NCBI RefSeq assembly: GCF_002215035.1
Contig: NZ_NKFP01000006.1
Location: 4,121,080-4,185,079, forward strand
Direction of reading: 5' to 3'
DNA from: Leptolyngbya ohadii IS1
Lineage (GTDB): Bacteria > Cyanobacteriota > Cyanobacteriia > Elainellales > Elainellaceae
DNA length: 64,000 nucleotides
In this document: in pieces, positions 26,532 through 35,528 of the stretch
Numbering within the stretch: the first letter of the stretch is position 1
Layout of the letters: each line of letters starts with the position of its first letter
Translations under genes and position numbers: made by a program
The notes under the pieces: generated by a model
The model's database searches: none
Seen by the model: the letters and a program-made list of their open reading frames with translations, nothing else
Told to the model about the DNA's origin: nothing

Positions 26532-28604
26532 CTAGGGCGTATCGCTCAAAAAGCCTTCGGGAAGGTTACTGACCTGCCGCTGGAGCGTAACCAGAGCGCG
26601 GTTATAGCCCAGAATTGCCTGAAGGTTATTCACCTGCGACTGAGCCAGTACGGTTTGCTGCCGCAGAACGTCCGTTTGAGTTCCTACACCTGCCTGGAAA
26701 CGGAGTCTTGCCAGTCGAAGGGCTTCCGCTGCCTGCTGGACTGCGAGAGCGGTCGTGGTAATGTTCGTAGCGCTGGCTTGTAGCTGAGAATATGCCTGCT
26801 CGGTCTGGAAGCGAATCTGATCCTGAAGGTTTTCAAACTGGCTTTCCGCCTGAGCAATTTGGGTTTCCTGTTGCCTTGCCTGCGCTCTGGCAGCTCCCCC
26901 ATCGTAGAGATTAAGACTCAAACCAACGCCGACTTGATAGTTGTTCAAAAACCCGTTGCCTGCGTCCAGATTGTTCGTTAAGCCAAAGGAACCCTGTAGG
27001 TTCACCTGGGGTCCAAGCTGTGCCAGGGCTGCCTGTCGCTGTTCCTCTGCCGACTCCCGCTGGATGAGCTGCTGCTCTAGCTCGGCGCGATTCTTGAACG
27101 CCTCCACAATGCTCTGCTCCAGGCTAAAATTCCAGTCTCCCGCCACTTCGATCGGGTCAGCGGAGGTTAAATCAACGCCATTCGCTACATTGAGTAACTG
27201 TCCTAGATTGCGTCGCGAAACATCGAACGTGCTAAGCTGCTGAGTCAACTCCTGCTGGGCATTTGCCACATCCACCTGCGCCTGCAACACATCAAATCGG
27301 GTGCCTACGCCTGCCCGTTCCAGCGCCTCTGCATCGCGTAAACTTTGCTGCGCCTGCTCCAGGTTGGACTGGAAAATCCGTACCTGTGCCCCTGCCTGCT
27401 GCAAATCGTAATAGGCGGTTGCCACCTGCAAGATCAGGTCATTGGTCTGACGCTCAATTTCAAGCTGCTGGACACGCACCTGTCCCTCGGCGGCACGGAT
27501 CAGAGACGATCGCCTGCCGGAAGTAAACAGCGCATAGTTTACCTCCAGGTTGCCCTGCAAGGTCGCAGCATCACTCGATCGAATTTCCGTGGTAGGAGAG
27601 CCTCCCAGCGTAGTCGGCGGAACGGTAACAGGACTTTCCTGCCCTGCCTGAACCAGACTGCTATTTACACTGACGGTCGGATTATTGGCAGCCCTTGACT
27701 GATCCAGCTGTGCCTGTGCCTGATCGAGCTGCTGTCGCACCTGCCTTAGCTGGGGATTATTGCGAATTGCCAGATCAACTGCCTGGCGCAGCGTAATCGG
27801 CTGGGTTCCCTGAAGCTGTACCTCTTCGGGGCGAGTCGGAAAGTCCAGCGGGTTGGGGCTGGGGTTGAGGTAGTCCGGCACATCCACTCTGCTGGGAGAG
27901 GTCGTAGCCGCAGGTGCCGTTTCCGCAGGAGTTGCTTCCGGCGTATCTGTTTCAGGGGTCTCGGTCGCAGGGGTTTCTGGCGGCGGCTCAGTGAGGGTGT
28001 TCTCTGCGGGGGTTTCAACGGGTGCGGGCTGCGTTACTGCATCGGGTGTGGCAGTTTCAGCAGTCGCAGTTTCAGGGGTTGAAGTCCCAGTTGTCGGAGT
28101 TTCCGTTGCCGGAGGTTCATCTGCCGGAGTTTCCGTTGCCGGAACTTCAGTGGTCGGAACTTCCAAAGGGGCAGCTTGCGCGGTTGGAGCATCAGACGGC
28201 TCACTGGCTGGCGTCTCACTCAGCGAGGGTTGTTCAGACGAAGGGTCTGCATCGGACGCATCTTCGATCGCCTCTGTTTCAGGAGTCGAGGATGATGCAG
28301 AAGGAGTCTCCGCTGGGGTTGCCGGATTTTCGTCCTCAGCAAGAGACTGCGACTCTGAGGTGGTATCCGTCGCTGCTGTAGATTCTGCCGACGTATTAGT
28401 TTCGGTATTTTCGGATGGCTCGGTGGTTTGGGCGATCGGGCGATCGGATGCTTCTTCCTTGTCTAAACTGGCTTGCCCGGATTGCTCCAGACGATTTGCA
28501 GTAGCCGAGTCAGGCGGAGCAGCGTGAGCAGCACCCGAATAAACTGCACCAACGGTAACTAAAGTAGTAATGCCGATCGCAACAAGCGGATTGGGAGAGC
28601 GCAT
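26532..28604 (-). CDS. TolC-family outer-membrane efflux protein with long acidic linker
   Basis: This is an outer-membrane channel component of type I secretion or efflux. A signal peptide (VAIGITTLVTVGAVYSGAAHA) is followed by about 210 residues of Thr/Pro/Glu/Ala-rich low-complexity sequence. The TolC-like fold then begins at PITLRQAVDLAIRNNPQL. Two structural repeats of long helices rich in Gln and Ala, and beta strands such as SVNSSLVQ and VGVGLSLNLYDGG, are typical. The linker is unusual for TolC but common in cyanobacterial homologues, and could cross periplasm or peptidoglycan. I chose ATG 28604 (MRSPNP), which puts the signal peptide at the N-terminus. An in-frame Met at 28691 would add 29 residues. 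No inner-membrane partner is adjacent. Confidence 0.92.
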   Translation of the reverse strand: MRSPNPLVAIGITTLVTVGAVYSGAAHAAPPDSATANRLEQSGQASLDKEEASDRPIAQTTEPSENTETNTSAESTAATDTTSESQSLAEDENPATPAETPSASSSTPETEAIEDASDADPSSEQPSLSETPASEPSDAPTAQAAPLEVPTTEVPATETPADEPPATETPTTGTSTPETATAETATPDAVTQPAPVETPAENTLTEPPPETPATETPETDTPEATPAETAPAATTSPSRVDVPDYLNPSPNPLDFPTRPEEVQLQGTQPITLRQAVDLAIRNNPQLRQVRQQLDQAQAQLDQSRAANNPTVSVNSSLVQAGQESPVTVPPTTLGGSPTTEIRSSDAATLQGNLEVNYALFTSGRRSSLIRAAEGQVRVQQLEIERQTNDLILQVATAYYDLQQAGAQVRIFQSNLEQAQQSLRDAEALERAGVGTRFDVLQAQVDVANAQQELTQQLSTFDVSRRNLGQLLNVANGVDLTSADPIEVAGDWNFSLEQSIVEAFKNRAELEQQLIQRESAEEQRQAALAQLGPQVNLQGSFGLTNNLDAGNGFLNNYQVGVGLSLNLYDGGAARAQARQQETQIAQAESQFENLQDQIRFQTEQAYSQLQASATNITTTALAVQQAAEALRLARLRFQAGVGTQTDVLRQQTVLAQSQVNNLQAILGYNRALVTLQRQVSNLPEGFLSDTP

Positions 28605-28885
28605 ACGTCGAAAATCAAACCAGATGGGGCTTTGTATAGGACGACTAAAGGCAACCTTATGCAGAATACTGGTTATTCCGTAGCTTGGCAAATAGAAGCC
28701 TGAAAGCGCTGGAATCAGTTATTTGCCTGCTATCAGCGGTAACTAACCGACGCCATCATAACCCTGCAACTTGCTCACGGCATTCACAGTACTTGCAATA
28801 AGATTCGCAATAGCAATGAGATTCGCAATAGCAATGGAATTCACAACAATTGAGCTGCGAACATCCTGAAGGCGGATCGCTGCTT

Positions 28886-29029
28886 CTACGATTTCATGAT
28901 GTAGATTGCAGCCAGTAGAGTTCCCAAAACGAACTGAAAATTTCCTATATTTATCTCGATCGCGATATTCCGCATCAGAGATCGCATGTCATCGAAATTC
29001 ATGTACCGTGGTGCTGCTGCAAGTTCCAT
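28886..29029 (-). CDS. Possible small membrane protein (47 aa)
   Basis: In the 649-base gap between tolC and serA, a short minus-strand frame encodes MNFDDMRSLMRNI followed by a hydrophobic segment (FQFVLGTLLAAIYIM) and a Lys-Ser end. It could be a one-helix membrane protein. There is no homology I recognise and the ribosome-binding site is unconvincing. The longer frame upstream is translated tandem repeat and not credible. Apart from this frame and the repeats at 29109, the gap holds nothing I can name. Confidence 0.2.
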   Translation of the reverse strand: MELAAAPRYMNFDDMRSLMRNIAIEINIGNFQFVLGTLLAAIYIMKS

Positions 29030-29108
29030 GCCTTCGCCAAAACCAGAACCGAAAACTTTCCTGGGAAAGACCCATGACAAGGGCAGGTTTGGAGTAGAAT
29101 GACCCTTT

Positions 29109-29167
29109 GTGGAAAACCTGATAGTGGAAAACCCAATAGCAGGAAACCCACTCTGGAAAACCTGAAC
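29109..29167 (+). repeat. Four imperfect 15-bp tandem repeats in the serA leader
   Basis: Four units of the type GTGGAAAACCTGATA end 87 bases before the serA start codon. Units 1 and 2 are nearly identical, and units 3 and 4 are diverged. They could be a protein-binding array or neutral expansion. Confidence 0.7.
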
Positions 29168-29253
29168 GGAACAGTTGACCGAAAAGCTGAACTTCTCGTT
29201 TTTCCACCGCAAACGAACTTTATTCCCCTGCCTTTATTTCTTGTAGTTGACCC

Positions 29254-30846
29254 ATGCCGAAGGTTCTTGTTTCAGACCCGATCGATCAAGTTGGCATCGA
29301 TATCCTGTCCCAGGTCGCGCAGGTGGATGTCAAGACCAGCCTATCTCCCGCCGAACTGGTGCAGGTGATCCCCGAATACGATGCCCTGATGATTCGCTCT
29401 GGAACGCGGGTCACGAGTGAAGTGATTGAGGCGGGAACCCAGCTCAAAATTGTTGGACGTGCCGGAGTCGGGGTAGATAACGTGGATGTCCAGGCGGCGA
29501 CGCGGCGCGGTATTCTGGTGGTCAACTCGCCGGAGGGCAATACGGTAGCGGCAGCGGAACACGCGGTGGCAATGATGCTGTCCCTGTCTCGCTATGTCCC
29601 CGATGCCAATCAGTCCGTCAAGAGCGGCAAGTGGGATCGCAAGAGCTTCACGGGGGTTGAGGTCTACAAGAAGACCCTGGGCGTGGTGGGACTGGGCAAG
29701 ATTGGCTCCCACGTTGCCGGGATTGCAAGAGCGATGGGAATGCGGCTGCTGGCATTTGATCCCTATCTGTCGGCGGATCGGGCGGAAAAAATTGGCTGTC
29801 AGCTAGTGGAGCTGGATATTCTGTTTCGCGAATCGGACTACATTACGCTGCACATTCCCAAAACGCCAGACACCTATCATTTAATTAATGCGGAAGCGCT
29901 GGCAAAAATGAAGCCCACGGTTCGCATCGTCAACTGTGCGCGAGGCGGCATTATCGATGAGGCGGCACTGGCGGAGGCGATCGCGGAAGGACGGATTGGC
30001 GGCGCTGCTCTGGATGTGTACGAAAATGAGCCGCTGGGTGAGTCGCCCTTAACGAGTCTGGGCAAAAACCTGGTGCTGACTCCTCACCTGGGAGCCTCCA
30101 CAGAAGAAGCGCAGGTGAATGTGGCGATCGATGTGGCGGAGCAGATTCGCGATGTACTGCTGGGACTTCCGGCGCGATCGGCGGTGAATATTCCGGGTCT
30201 GCGTCCGGACATTATGGAGAAGATGCGTCCGTTCCTGCAACTTTCGGAAACGCTGGGGCATCTGGTCAGCCAGCTGTCGGGCAAGCGGATCGAGTCGCTG
30301 AATATTGGTTTGCAGGGCGATCTGGCAACCAATGAAAGCCAACCGCTGGTGGTAGCTGCCCTGAAAGGGGTGCTGTCGAGTGCGTTGCAGGAGCGGGTTA
30401 ATTATGTGAATGCCAGCATTGAGGCAAAGGAACGGGGCATCCGCGTGATTGAAACCCGTGATGCGTCGGTGCGGGACTATCCAGGATCGCTGCATTTGTC
30501 TGCCGTGGGATCGCTGGGCGAGCATTCGGTGACGGGGGCACTGCTGGGCGACAATGAGATTCGCATTACCAGCATTGATGATTTCCCGATTAACGTGCCG
30601 CCGAGCCGCTATATGCTGTTTACCCTGCACCGGGATATGCCGGGAATCATCGGCAAGCTGGGTTCGCTGCTGGGCAACCTGAACGTCAACATTGCGAGTA
30701 TGCAGGTGGGACGTAAGATTGTGCGCGGCGATGCGGTGATGGTGCTGGCGATCGACGATCCGCTGCCGGACGGGGTGCTGGAGGAAATCAAGAAGGAACC
30801 GGGCATCCGGGATGCCTACACTGTAACGCTCTCCGAAATTTCTTGA
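29254..30846 (+). CDS. serA: D-3-phosphoglycerate dehydrogenase
   Basis: First enzyme of the phosphorylated serine pathway, oxidising 3-phosphoglycerate with NAD. The 530 residues show the long form: substrate domain, nucleotide-binding domain ([20 protein letters not shown], then [13 protein letters not shown] and the catalytic [10 protein letters not shown]), an intervening ASB domain, and a C-terminal ACT domain ([20 protein letters not shown]). Arg, Glu and His catalytic residues are in place ([21 protein letters not shown]). The ACT domain predicts feedback regulation by serine, as established for the family. The start at ATG 29254 matches the conserved N-terminus. It is followed 11 bases later by prmA, probably co-transcribed. 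Confidence 0.96.
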   Translation: MPKVLVSDPIDQVGIDILSQVAQVDVKTSLSPAELVQVIPEYDALMIRSGTRVTSEVIEAGTQLKIVGRAGVGVDNVDVQAATRRGILVVNSPEGNTVAAAEHAVAMMLSLSRYVPDANQSVKSGKWDRKSFTGVEVYKKTLGVVGLGKIGSHVAGIARAMGMRLLAFDPYLSADRAEKIGCQLVELDILFRESDYITLHIPKTPDTYHLINAEALAKMKPTVRIVNCARGGIIDEAALAEAIAEGRIGGAALDVYENEPLGESPLTSLGKNLVLTPHLGASTEEAQVNVAIDVAEQIRDVLLGLPARSAVNIPGLRPDIMEKMRPFLQLSETLGHLVSQLSGKRIESLNIGLQGDLATNESQPLVVAALKGVLSSALQERVNYVNASIEAKERGIRVIETRDASVRDYPGSLHLSAVGSLGEHSVTGALLGDNEIRITSIDDFPINVPPSRYMLFTLHRDMPGIIGKLGSLLGNLNVNIASMQVGRKIVRGDAVMVLAIDDPLPDGVLEEIKKEPGIRDAYTVTLSEIS

Positions 30847-30857
30847 GGATAGAACCG

Positions 30858-31745
30858 TTGGCAAGTAGCTGGTGGGAAATTCAGATTGGGGCTGATCCGG
30901 CGGCGGAGGAACTGCTGTTCTGGCGGTTGCAGGAGTTTGGCTGTCGCGGCATGGTGAGCGAATCTCGCGGCAATACCTATACCGTGAAGGCTTACCTGCC
31001 CCAGGTGAAATCCCAGCAGCTCGATTTGGCGGCGCTAGCGCTTTTGCTGAAGCAGGATCTCCTCTGCGCCGAACTGCCTGCCCCGATCGTCCAATGGCAC
31101 TTAATTGACGAAGAGGACTGGTCAAAGAGCTGGAAGGATCACTGGCACCCGGAACCGATCGGCGATCGTTTTCTGATTAATCCTGCCTGGCTACCCATCC
31201 CGGAAACCGATCGTCTGATCATCAAGCTCGATCCGGGAGTTGCCTTTGGCACGGGGGCACACGCGACAACCCAGCTTTGCCTGGAAGCCTTAGAAATGCG
31301 ACTGGATAATCCGCCTCCGGGAACGATTATTGCCGATATCGGCTGCGGTTCCGGCATTCTCTCGGTAGGGGCGATTCTATTAGGCGCGGAAAAAGCCTAC
31401 GCCGTAGACACAGACATCCTGGCGGTGGATGCCACCAAGAGCAACGTGGAATTGAACGAACTGCCGCCCGATCGCCTGATTGTGGAAGAGGGCAGTCTGG
31501 ATCACCTGAAGGAAATGCTGACCACTCCCGTCGATGGTTTTGTCTGCAACATTCTCGCGGAAATCATCCTGGAACTCATTCCCTCATTCAGCGATATCTC
31601 TAAGCCCGATACTTGGGGCATTCTCAGCGGTATCCTCATTGATCAGGTAAAGCCGATCGCCGATCGATTAGAGGAGCATGGCTGGACGATGGCAATTCTG
31701 TGGAAGAAGCAGGACTGGTGCTGTTTGAATATCCGTCGGGCTTAG
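30858..31745 (+). CDS. prmA: Ribosomal protein L11 methyltransferase
   Basis: Trimethylates L11 using S-adenosylmethionine. Motif I is [15 protein letters not shown]. Catalytic-region motif [11 protein letters not shown] and the linker [21 protein letters not shown] are diagnostic of PrmA. The N-terminal recognition domain starts [13 protein letters not shown] chose TTG 30858 because PrmA proteins begin a few residues before the WWEI motif and a GAGGAT element lies 8 bases upstream. The alternative TTG at 30843 overlaps the serA stop codon. The 295-residue length is normal. The serA-prmA arrangement is common in cyanobacteria. Confidence 0.95.
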   Translation: MASSWWEIQIGADPAAEELLFWRLQEFGCRGMVSESRGNTYTVKAYLPQVKSQQLDLAALALLLKQDLLCAELPAPIVQWHLIDEEDWSKSWKDHWHPEPIGDRFLINPAWLPIPETDRLIIKLDPGVAFGTGAHATTQLCLEALEMRLDNPPPGTIIADIGCGSGILSVGAILLGAEKAYAVDTDILAVDATKSNVELNELPPDRLIVEEGSLDHLKEMLTTPVDGFVCNILAEIILELIPSFSDISKPDTWGILSGILIDQVKPIADRLEEHGWTMAILWKKQDWCCLNIRRA

Positions 31746-31954
31746 TAGGGAAGAAGTTGGGCGATCGAGATCATACTCAACTCAATTGCCCTACTTCCAA
31801 AACCGTTTGTGAGTCCGCAAGTTCAGCGACTTACCTTTACAAAAGGCGCGTGAAGCCTATGTAATCTTTCTGAAAAATAATTAGCAATTCGGGTGAATAA
31901 CCGTTGCGGGGTGGGCAGACTGGAAGCAGGCATGACAGCAAAGCACCCTTCCCC

Positions 31955-33289
31955 ATGAGCATGACAACCACCAGTCTTCAGTCCGCTCTGAACAGTCTTC
32001 CTGATGGTGCTCCAGAAGACATCGTCAGGAAGTTTTTTGCACCTCAATTTCTAGAAGCCCTAGGCTTTCAAAAGCAGGAGGTTTATCCTCAGTACTCTAC
32101 TGGAAATGGAGATCTGGTTGACGAAGCAGCTAGAAAAACTGTTGGAGACGATATTTTTCTATATACAAAATCCAATCCTTACCTTCTTATAGAGTGGAAG
32201 GGAAGAAATATTAATTTATCTAATAATTCTGCACAGTATCAAAGCACAGTTAGGCAAATAAAGCGATATCTACTTGCGCCTAATTGTAAGACTGCACAGT
32301 GGGGAATCATTGTTAATTCCTGTCACGTACAGCTATTCCGAAAGCATGGACAAGTTGTTTATCCTGCAACTCAATGTCTCCCTTTAAATAACGATAATAT
32401 TGATGAAACGGTTGCCTTCATCCGGAAAAAGATTGAGACTCCAGCTAAAGCTCTAACAGTCGCAGTTTACAACAATAAGGGTGGAGTTGGGAAAACCACA
32501 ACCGTCGTTAATTTATCGGCTATTCTAGCTTTCTTAGGCAAGAAGGTTTTAGCAATTGACTTTGACCCAAATCAGCAGGATTTAAGCAGTGCATTGGGTC
32601 TTCCGTTAAGCAAAGGTGCTGTTTTTAAGGCTGTTACAGAGCGAGAAGCAGACCTTCAGAGTGCTATACAAACTTACAGATTTCCTGTCGGCAAGAAAGA
32701 GCTTACATTTGATGTGATTCCGGCTGATGAAAAGTTAGGGAATGCATCAGATGAAGCACTGGATACACAGATGAAACGGGACATCCTGCATCGAAAGCTA
32801 GAATCTTCAAGGCATGAATACGATTATATTCTGATAGACTCTCCACCCAATTGGCGCACCTTCAGCAAACTTGCTGTTTTTGCGGCTGATGTTGTTCTCA
32901 TTCCCACAAAGCATAACAACCTTTTCTCTTTAGAGAACGCAGCCACCGCGATCAAGAAGTTTATCCCAGAGATACAAGCTGAAAAAGCTGATGGAAGCCC
33001 AGTTGCATTACCGATCTTCTTTAATGGAGAGAAGATTACAGCTCCTCAAATGGCAACTGCTCAAAAGGAAATTCACAGCATTCTTCAAGTCGCTAAGAGA
33101 GAGGGATTTAATTTAGTCCCTTACTTTTTTCCCAAATACACTTCCACTACGAAAGACCTGCACATTCTTCAAGTCCCTAGCTACGCCATTATTGCAGGCG
33201 CGGCATTTTCTCGAACTCCTGCGGTTTATCGGGATCGATCGGCTCACGAGTATTACAAGAATTTAGCGAAGGAGTATTTCCTACAATGA
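31955..33289 (+). CDS. HsdR-N-like nuclease domain fused to ParA-type ATPase
   Basis: This 444-residue protein has two parts. Residues about 30-165 resemble the N-terminal nuclease domain of type I restriction R subunits. It has an acidic residue in GNGDLVDEAA, then LLIEWKGR (E-x-K core of PD-(D/E)xK nucleases) and QYQSTVRQIKRYL with the following Gln and Tyr. Residues about 170-440 are a ParA/Soj ATPase, with deviant Walker A NKGGVGKTTT, A' LAIDFDPNQQ and Walker B YDYILIDSPPN. ParA proteins move or position DNA. The next gene overlaps by ATGA and encodes a ParB-like protein. The gene is visibly AT-richer than its neighbours and lacks the GCGATCGC octamer, which suggests transfer. I chose ATG 31955; ATG 31961 is also possible. 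Confidence 0.85.
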   Translation: MSMTTTSLQSALNSLPDGAPEDIVRKFFAPQFLEALGFQKQEVYPQYSTGNGDLVDEAARKTVGDDIFLYTKSNPYLLIEWKGRNINLSNNSAQYQSTVRQIKRYLLAPNCKTAQWGIIVNSCHVQLFRKHGQVVYPATQCLPLNNDNIDETVAFIRKKIETPAKALTVAVYNNKGGVGKTTTVVNLSAILAFLGKKVLAIDFDPNQQDLSSALGLPLSKGAVFKAVTEREADLQSAIQTYRFPVGKKELTFDVIPADEKLGNASDEALDTQMKRDILHRKLESSRHEYDYILIDSPPNWRTFSKLAVFAADVVLIPTKHNNLFSLENAATAIKKFIPEIQAEKADGSPVALPIFFNGEKITAPQMATAQKEIHSILQVAKREGFNLVPYFFPKYTSTTKDLHILQVPSYAIIAGAAFSRTPAVYRDRSAHEYYKNLAKEYFLQ

Positions 33290-33978
33290 GTAATCCCGGC
33301 TACGTTGGAAAGTTGATGTATTTGTATTTGGATGAAATCGAACCAGGAGAAGGAACCGATTCTCCAGCATTTTTGATCAAAGCCTCTGCCCATCTCCTCA
33401 ATCAAAAAGGCGGCAGAAATTGGGTTCCTGTAATCGTCAAAGAGACTGGAAAAGACAAATATCAGGTTATTGGTAACTCATTCGTTTATGCCATTGCCGA
33501 AGAAGCAGGTTTAGAACGAATTTGGTGCATTATTGCAGATGACAGCAGCGAAACGGCTGAGGTCGTAAAAGTTTTAGCAGGTGAGCAAATACCCAAAATC
33601 AATCTGTCAAAAGCATCGAGAGACGAAATTCGATCGGGCTTGGAATACCTGATTGAACAGCCGGGAAGCACTCTTAAAACCGTTAAACTTGCGATCGCCA
33701 CCAATCGTATTGACGAAGCTCCGCGCCAGTACTGGAAAACGCTAGACCCAATCATCAATCTGAAATGTGGCATCACGAAGGGCAAAAAGCTTGATGCTCT
33801 AAAGGAGATATTCTATCTGACTCCTCAATCCATGCCCGATACCATTACCGATGCTGGCATTCTCCAAACAATGTCAACGGCTGACTTGAAGGCAATGGCG
33901 AAGAAACGCGGAATTACGGGTCTCAGCAAAATGAAAAAAGACGATCTGGTTGAGGCGTTAAGCAAGCCCTCGAAATAG
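33286..33978 (+). CDS. ParB-like N-terminal domain protein with C-terminal Rho_N/SAP-like motif
   Basis: This 230-residue protein overlaps the nuclease-ParA gene by four bases (ATGA), so the two are translationally coupled. Residues about 25-90 (NWVPVIVKETGKDKYQVIGN, then AIAEEAGLERIWCIIAD) match the pattern of ParB/Srx nuclease-like domains: a 'preferred value' strand, a GN/GE turn and an Ala-rich helix. The middle is helical and unassigned. The C-terminus, LKAMAKKRGITGLSKMKKDDLVEAL, has the two-helix pattern of Rho termination factor N-terminal or SAP domains, which bind nucleic acid. A partner role for the ParA fusion is the natural inference. I know no described system with exactly this pair. 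Confidence 0.75.
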   Translation: MSNPGYVGKLMYLYLDEIEPGEGTDSPAFLIKASAHLLNQKGGRNWVPVIVKETGKDKYQVIGNSFVYAIAEEAGLERIWCIIADDSSETAEVVKVLAGEQIPKINLSKASRDEIRSGLEYLIEQPGSTLKTVKLAIATNRIDEAPRQYWKTLDPIINLKCGITKGKKLDALKEIFYLTPQSMPDTITDAGILQTMSTADLKAMAKKRGITGLSKMKKDDLVEALSKPSK

Positions 33979-34040
33979 CCAGATGTCAACGTCCAGGTTT
34001 AGCTTATCTGCTCCTTCTGAGGCAGCAAATCGATCGTCCT

Positions 34041-34071
34041 AAAAAAGCGATCGGGGAGTTCTAGCCTCCCC
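34041..34071 (-). terminator. Hairpin with distal T-run; probable terminator of the DUF5872-like gene
   Basis: On the minus strand GGGGAG-N7-CTCCCC is followed by GATCGC and six Ts. It lies 40 bases past the stop of the minus-strand gene and about 65 bases past the convergent ParB-like gene, and could serve both. Confidence 0.6.
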
Positions 34072-34110
34072 TATTCATCACTTAATCGCTGCTCGATACA
34101 ATCATCGACT

Positions 34111-34989
34111 TTATCCCTTTGCCCGCTGAACGGCTTCTTCCAGTTCTTCCCGCGACATTTTACTGCGTCCGCCGATCTTTAGTTCCTTTGCCTGTTCATA
34201 CAGTTCTTTTTGGTTGATTCCATCATCTGAATCGTCTGATTTTCCCTTCTGTCTGGATTGCTTCTTATCAGACTTATCAGACTGCTTTGCTTCAGGATTC
34301 TTTTCCTTGTCAGCTTGCTTTTTATCTGATTTATCTGACTGTTTTGTCTCAATCTTCTCTTTATTGGTCTTCTTCTTGTCAGATTTATCAGACTGCTTTG
34401 CTTCAGACTGTTTTTTATCGGCAGTCTTTTCAGACTTCTTTTTTGAATCCTTTTTAGCAGTACCCTTCTTCTCCGATTCCTTCTCGTCTGCATCCTCGTG
34501 GTGATGCTCTTCTTCTACCTCATGCAGTGCTTTCTTGATCGCATCCGTATAGCCAACGTGCTGTTCACCGTGCTTTGAGGCTTCCTCTTTGGTATGCTCT
34601 GCTTCTTCCTTTTCTGCGTCCGTTAGTTTTTCCCAAACTTCCTTGGGTAGGTATCGCTTCGTCACATTTCCCTCACGGGCACGATCGTCTCCTGCTTCAG
34701 TCTGCCAATCCTCCTCAGACCATTCTTCGAGCGATCGCGCAGCTTCGTCTTTTTCGCCCTTATAGCCGCCGCCTTGCTTTTCGTATTCCCGCACCAAAAG
34801 CTGGCTTTTACGCGCAGACCATTGCCCCGGCTCGCCGCCCTTATCGGATGCCATGATTTCATCCTTGAGCCGTCGCCGCAGTTCGGGGTCGGTGTACTTC
34901 TCGTCGTAATTGTCGTGATGGGTTTCGTGATGCGTTTCAGACTGCTTTCCCTTTTGCTTTTTCGTTTGCTTTGCCTTCTGCTTCGCCAT
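34111..34989 (-). CDS. Highly charged DUF5872-like protein with Lys-rich repeats and Rho_N-like C-terminus
   Basis: This 292-residue, strongly hydrophilic protein starts with a basic Lys/Gln tract. A conserved-looking domain follows (about 28-150: YTDPELRRRLKDEIMASDKG, QWSARKSQLLVREYE, RYLPKEVWEKLTDAEKEEAE) that I recognise as DUF5872-like. Then come roughly 90 residues of Lys/Asp/Ser/Gln repeats (KQSDKSDKKQ recurring four times). The C-terminus, LYEQAKELKIGGRSKMSREELEEAV, has a Rho_N/SAP pattern very like the end of the convergent ParB-like protein. A role in DNA or RNA binding, perhaps nucleoid-like, is inference. GAAGGA lies about 9 bases before the ATG. Confidence 0.8.
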   Translation of the reverse strand: MAKQKAKQTKKQKGKQSETHHETHHDNYDEKYTDPELRRRLKDEIMASDKGGEPGQWSARKSQLLVREYEKQGGGYKGEKDEAARSLEEWSEEDWQTEAGDDRAREGNVTKRYLPKEVWEKLTDAEKEEAEHTKEEASKHGEQHVGYTDAIKKALHEVEEEHHHEDADEKESEKKGTAKKDSKKKSEKTADKKQSEAKQSDKSDKKKTNKEKIETKQSDKSDKKQADKEKNPEAKQSDKSDKKQSRQKGKSDDSDDGINQKELYEQAKELKIGGRSKMSREELEEAVQRAKG

Positions 34990-35096
34990 TGCTGATATTC
35001 CTTCGATCGCCTGCTATTTTTCGTACCGTAGACAGCCCGATCGAGCGATTGCGTCTGTCGATCGAGGGAAATTTAAGCAGGACAAGGAATCCAGGA

Positions 35097-35420
35097 TTAG
35101 GGTAAACCGCGCTCGCGCAGCAGGAACTCTACTTTCGGCAACAGCGGATCGGTGACAATGCCGCAGCCTTCAAAGCCCCAGCGTTTTAGCAAACTGGCAA
35201 GCTGAGTTTTAGGGATGGATTCTACGGCAAAGCGATCGGCATATTCGCGGGCATGGGCATTCAGGTAGCTCAGGGCGTCGGCGTGTTCGCCAAACAGCAG
35301 CACAAATCCGGCAGGCGGCGGGGCATCATCGGACTGTGGCTGGTCAGCACGACGGGGACGGGCAACGAGGTATTGTCCATCCTGGCGCGATCGAATCAGG
35401 TAGAAGGTATCGGCAAACAT
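35097..35420 (-). CDS. Conserved hypothetical protein, about 107 aa
   Basis: This small soluble protein begins MFADTFYLIRSRQDGQYLVARP, then has a Pro/Asp-rich loop and a mixed helix/strand C-terminal part (FVLLFGEHADALSYLNAHA, LASLLKRWGFEGCGIVTDPL). It looks like a single compact domain. The pattern is familiar from cyanobacterial hypotheticals, but I cannot assign a function. It is transcribed alone, divergent from the TPR gene with about 108 bases between, and no regulatory site stands out. Confidence 0.75.
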   Translation of the reverse strand: MFADTFYLIRSRQDGQYLVARPRRADQPQSDDAPPPAGFVLLFGEHADALSYLNAHAREYADRFAVESIPKTQLASLLKRWGFEGCGIVTDPLLPKVEFLLRERGLP

Positions 35421-35528
35421 AAGCTTGGTTAATCAGGGTGGGTTTGCCTATTATCGTTCGGAGGGCACTGCTTCTGAAAGGAAAGATTGCGCTAGGTTAA
35501 AAAGAAAGCATTTTAACAAGGTGCGATC

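Noticed and set aside
27991-28527. Plus-strand Ser/Val/Gly-rich frame opposite the TolC linker
   Set aside because: It is the antisense image of the Thr/Pro/Glu low-complexity linker.
34214-34504. Plus-strand Phe/Ser/Cys-rich frame
   Set aside because: Antisense of the Lys/Asp/Ser repeat in the DUF5872-like gene.
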